Shown: positions 17,967-21,546 of the stretch, piece after piece
How positions within the stretch are numbered: the first letter of the stretch is position 1
Layout of the letters: each line of letters begins with the position of its first letter
Assembly (NCBI GenBank): GCA_014825775.1
Contig: MVAQ01000309.1
Span: forward strand, 1 to 21,546
Source of the DNA: Krasilnikovozyma curviuscula
Lineage: Eukaryota > Basidiomycota > Tremellomycetes > Cystofilobasidiales > Mrakiaceae
Direction of reading: 5' to 3'
DNA: 21,546 nucleotides
Program-made: the position numbers and the translations under genes
Notes under the pieces: model-generated
Told to the model about the DNA's origin: nothing
Databases searched by the model: none
Seen by the model: only the letters and a program-made list of their open reading frames with translations

Positions 17967-18856
17967 ATGGCGGCGCTCAGTATCAAGTCGATCTTTAGCA
18001 CCCGTCGACAGATCTTCTACTTCACCTTCTTTGTCTTCTGGTGTGTCATCGATGTAGTCCTTCTTGGAATGGTAAGCTATCAATTGAACAGAATTGGTAA
18101 CGTACCTGGCCGTTGGGTGAGCTACTGCCTTCTTCGCTCATTCATACCAATGAGAACCCTGCGTCTTGACCCATCGGATTTTTATCCTCTCATAGCCTGC
18201 TTTGGAGTACTACCACGCTCATGGATGTGAGTTTTGTTCTTATCCCCTTCTTTGCGGAGCAGAGGGATTCCGTTAAACAGACGCTTTGCTATTTTCATCT
18301 CTCGATGCAGTGTGCCTCTTTGCTACCATCTTTGCCCTCCTCTTTGGAATCTTCCACGCCTGGCTTCCCCTCATGATGCTCCAACTTCTCTTCCTTGCTT
18401 CCGGTGTCTTCTTTGGCGTCGTTGCGGGAATCCTTCAGGCTACCGTATGTGTCTCCCTTTCTGCAATCCTCACTAGTTTCGCGGAGGCTGATGCGAATTT
18501 CGCATTTATTTTTTATTGTTTTTGGGTTCGAGTAGCCGTTTGGTCACTTCTACAAATGTAGAAAGCCGTTGGACTACTTTCCCCTCAGTTACCAGCCTTT
18601 CAAACCTGAATGCACACGTGTGCTTACCATCGAGGCGTTCGCTTGGACCAGTCAGTCTCCATGTCCTTGTCTTGTTTACTGTCCAGATGCAAAGTTAACT
18701 GACTGAGTTTATGAATATGTTCATCAAGTGTTTGGCTTGGCTGTCGTTGGCTTCTTCTTCACCTTCTTCGACAATTTCTCCCTCAAGTACAAAGGGAAGG
18801 TCGCTTACGAGACGTTGAAAGACGAGCCTGACAAAGTTGGATTCGAGAAAGCGTAA
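17967..18856 (+). CDS. MARVEL-like four-helix membrane protein
   Basis: Spliced model of 185 residues: exons 17967-18116, 18196-18226, 18311-18444, 18536-18650 and 18729-18856, with introns of 79, 84, 91 and 78 bp. Four hydrophobic helices are visible: FYFTFFVFWCVIDVVLLGMV (about 17-36), LCLFATIFALLFGIF, LPLMMLQLLFLASGVFFGVV and FGLAVVGFFFTFFDNF. A short cytosolic head and a charged tail (KYKGKVAYETLKDEPDKVGFEKA) follow the pattern of fungal MARVEL-domain proteins, which sit in plasma or vesicle membranes. Between helices 3 and 4 lies a Cys-containing loop (KCRKPLDYFP, then PECTR). The 31-base exon 2 encodes PALEYYHAHG. The domain call rests on topology, not on a diagnostic motif. The predicted start has a normal A at -1 to -3 context (gaagATGG). 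Confidence 0.85.
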
Positions 18857-19136
18857 TTAAGAACCAGTACTCTGGGCTTGGTAGCTGATTGAGATTGTCT
18901 TGCTGTCTTGAAGAAGGCGAAATGTTTGATAGTTCATTCCTCTTCCACTGCGTCACAGAAGCTGTTCTTCTCCTTTTTTTCCCAATCTTTACCATAATTC
19001 ATCTGACCTCATGAGGTATCTTCGATTCGTTGTCTGCAATTGAATAATTGAAAGCAAACAGCCAAAATTGAGGCACGACCTTGGGGTCCGATCCAGCGAT
19101 GACCAGTACCTTCCAAACAACACAGTTTTCCTTTGA

Positions 19137-21546
19137 ATGGGCCTCCGCCGTGCTCACCATTTCATTCGACTAAGATTCGTTGACAACTCCATTCACATTG
19201 CAAGGTCCTTCTCGTCATCCCAACCATCTCCCACAGAAGCTGGGAAACCTGTCGACCTCCTTGTCCAGTATAGGGAGCTCGTCGATGGCGGTAAGATTCG
19301 ATGGGATGACCAGCAGGTCAGAGCAGTAATAGAGGTAGGTGGTTATCTTTCTTCTTTTGTGTTACAATGGTCTCTCATATGTCGTCGATCTATCTTTATG
19401 CAGCTGAGAAAACTCCACCGTCGATTGTCTGGTTACATCCCCCCGCCTCACCTCCTCGAATCCATTCTCACGCAGCAGCACGAGCAGGCTGCTGCCCACA
19501 CCCGCGATGCAGAACTTGCATCTGCTTCTCCCTGGTGGTCAAGATATGTACCTGACAACATGAGGGCTGCTTCAGTCCGAAAGAAAAACGGATCGGTTGA
19601 AGAAATGGAACTCGTCAAAGTGCTCACCATGGCTGAGGAGATCGAAAGACTTGACACTCCCAAAGTGAGTCTGACTTCATTGAAACAGATAGAACTTTGC
19701 GGTCCCTGACCTTTTCAAAATCCAATCCTATCAAGGGGGTCTTCCTCACCGGTCCACCAGGCTCCGGAAAATCGTTCCTGCTCGAGCTACTGTTCAATAA
19801 TCTCCCACCTTCTCCAAACGGTTATGTCAACAAGACCCGCTTGCATTATCATAGCTTTTTGTTGCTTCTCTACAAGCTGGTCCATCTCGAGCAGCATGCT
19901 GCTGTTACGATTAAAGATCAGAATGAGCAGCCGGATGTGTCAATGTTAAAGGAGGTGCCTGAGATCGCTTTACGTAAGTAATTTGCCATGCGTTATTCCT
20001 CAGTTACCTAGTTTTAAAAGGGAGTCTGATAATTTCCACTGCGCCAACCCTGTTCCTCAACCCCGGCAACCTACCACCGTTTTGCTATAGGTGTCGCGAC
20101 GCGTCTCCTCTCAACATGTGGCCCCGTCATTCTCTTTGATGAGGTTGCTTTGCCCGACATAACCTCAGCCTCGATCCTTCGTGACGTTCTGATGTGGTAC
20201 TGGCGCGCCGGCGGCGTTATCCTCGCGACCTCCAAGTATGACCTTCCTCTTCTTCCCTTCTTGCCCTTCTATTTAGAAGCTAATTCTTTGGAAACTTAGT
20301 CGACTACCATCTGATCTGTACGCCTCTGGTGTGCAGGCGAAGAGGCTTGAGTCGTTTTTGGGTTGCTTGAAGAGTCGGTGCCCAGTGCATGAGCTCGATG
20401 GGGGCAGAGACTGGAGGCTTTTCGATGACGAAAGTACGGGAGAAGCTGGGGAGAAAAGGTGGTTCACGGATGGGAATGATCTGGAGCTGGAAAATGTGCT
20501 TGGTGATCGGTCAGAAGGTCAGTCGTATTGTTCGGCTCTTGGGAGGGAGATGCTCGACTGTTGACTGACAGACAGAACCCATCTCTGATGCAGATGGGAA
20601 GCCGGAAGTCGTCTCGGTCTACAAGAGAGACTTGATCATTCCTTGGGCTAGGAATGGCGTGTGTAAATTCACGTTTGAAGAACTGTGTGAATCTGTGAGC
20701 CTTCCGTTGTAGCGCATTTACTCAGCCGCACGAGTTTGCTGACTATCGGCTCCTTATCGCACAGGCTTTGGGAGCTGCGGACTACTTGACTATTGCATCG
20801 AATTACCATACGATGGTCTTTCTTGGTGTACCGGCAATAACGAGCTCAAAGAAAAACGAGGCGAGAAGGTTGATCAATCTTATCGATGCATTGGTGAGTC
20901 TGGACATATCTATCTTCCACTCAAGGTTTCTTATTGTACCTTATGTTCGCTGTACATCACCAGTATGAGGCCCGCTGTAAGATCTACGTCTCTTCCTCAG
21001 TACCCCTCTCTCAGCTCTTTTTCGCACACGAAGACTCGCCAACTACCGCCTCCAGCGACTCACTTCTGGAAGAAGCTCTTAGTGAGATGGAGAATGAACT
21101 CTCCTCTCCAACTAGGCCGAACGTGTCACAGTACCAAGGGAACATGTCAATCACCAATATAGACTCGAAGGAGGCATCTAAGCCGATGTTCTCAACATTG
21201 GGCATTTTTACGGGCGAAGACGAGAAGTTCTCCTTCAAGCGAGCTCATTCGAGGCTGGTCCAAATGACATCCAGTGCTTCGTACCAGCGTCTGCAGTGGA
21301 ACCCTCTAGCATCGCATCTACGCGGGTGGGAATCAGCGCCGACAACGCCAACAATCGACTGTCTTTCAATACCATCACTATCACGATTGAAATCTCCTAA
21401 CTCTCAAATTATGGAGGAAACAGATGACTGGGCCTCAGAAGCGACCTACACGTCGACCACCTCGGCAACACCGGCAGCAGCTCGCACTAACGACTCAATC
21501 CAGAAGAACATCCCGCCGAAGATAGCAGAGACGCATTTTTGGGGTA
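19137..21546 (+). CDS. AFG1/LACE1-type mitochondrial AAA+ ATPase, 3' end outside window
   Basis: Exons 19137-19334, 19404-19664, 19736-19973, 20091-20235, 20300-20517, 20594-20694, 20765-20893 and 20964 onward, still open at the window edge; 624 complete codons are present. The N-terminus (RRAHHFIRLRF, then ARSFSSSQ) looks like a mitochondrial presequence. The family start YRELVDGGKIRWDDQQ is followed by Walker A GPPGSGKS (K165), Walker B VILFDE (D249, E250), sensor-like ATSNR (N281), RDWR, then FTFEELCES and ALGAADYLTIASNYHTMVFL, all in AFG1 order. AFG1 proteins act at the inner mitochondrial membrane in turnover of respiratory-chain subunits. Oddities: FDEV replaces the usual FDEF, and where the family normally ends soon after the FKRAHSRLVQMTS block this protein has a Ser/Thr-rich insert before it and at least 85 extra residues after it. 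Confidence 0.92.

Overview
This window is the left end of a fungal chromosome, most likely from a basidiomycete. It opens with 16 perfect copies of a 5-bp telomere unit (CTAAC, i.e. TTAGG toward the end). Every convincing gene inside it is split by many short GT-AG introns, mostly 51-117 bp with one of 161 bp, with CTRAY-like branch sites. A multi-exon hybrid histidine kinase and four-helix MARVEL-like proteins also fit a filamentous or yeast-like basidiomycete. I cannot name the species or class. Gene models below were spliced by hand, by joining open frames across GT-AG introns and checking phase.

Subtelomeric block (1-6466): after the telomere comes a small secreted glycoprotein gene with an in-frame stop (466-1118). 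Four genes follow that form two unrecognised membrane-protein families, each present twice. A four-helix family is at 2593-1523 (minus) and 3957-5033 (plus). A small tail-anchored family is at 2742-3381 (plus) and 6466-5799 (minus). Within each family the intron positions and phases match (2/2/2 for the four-helix family, 0/1 for the tail-anchored family) although the proteins have diverged. This points to an old co-duplication of a two-gene unit near the telomere, and it is the best candidate here for an undescribed system.

Core block (about 7587-21546): a 15-exon hybrid histidine kinase (GAF, divergent second GAF, HisKA, HATPase, degenerate receiver, true receiver) is followed by an RWD + DUF1115 protein. 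Next is a head-to-head pair of distantly related unrecognised proteins (15668-14054 minus, 16185-17591 plus), then a MARVEL-like four-helix protein. The last gene is an AFG1/LACE1-type mitochondrial AAA+ ATPase that runs off the right edge.

The histidine kinase shows several oddities: the codon of its phospho-accepting histidine is split by an intron, that histidine sits on a 24-base exon followed by an apparent TTATGT donor, no F box is visible, and a linker carries three R-R-x-S type sites. No RNA genes, transposons or CRISPR arrays were seen.
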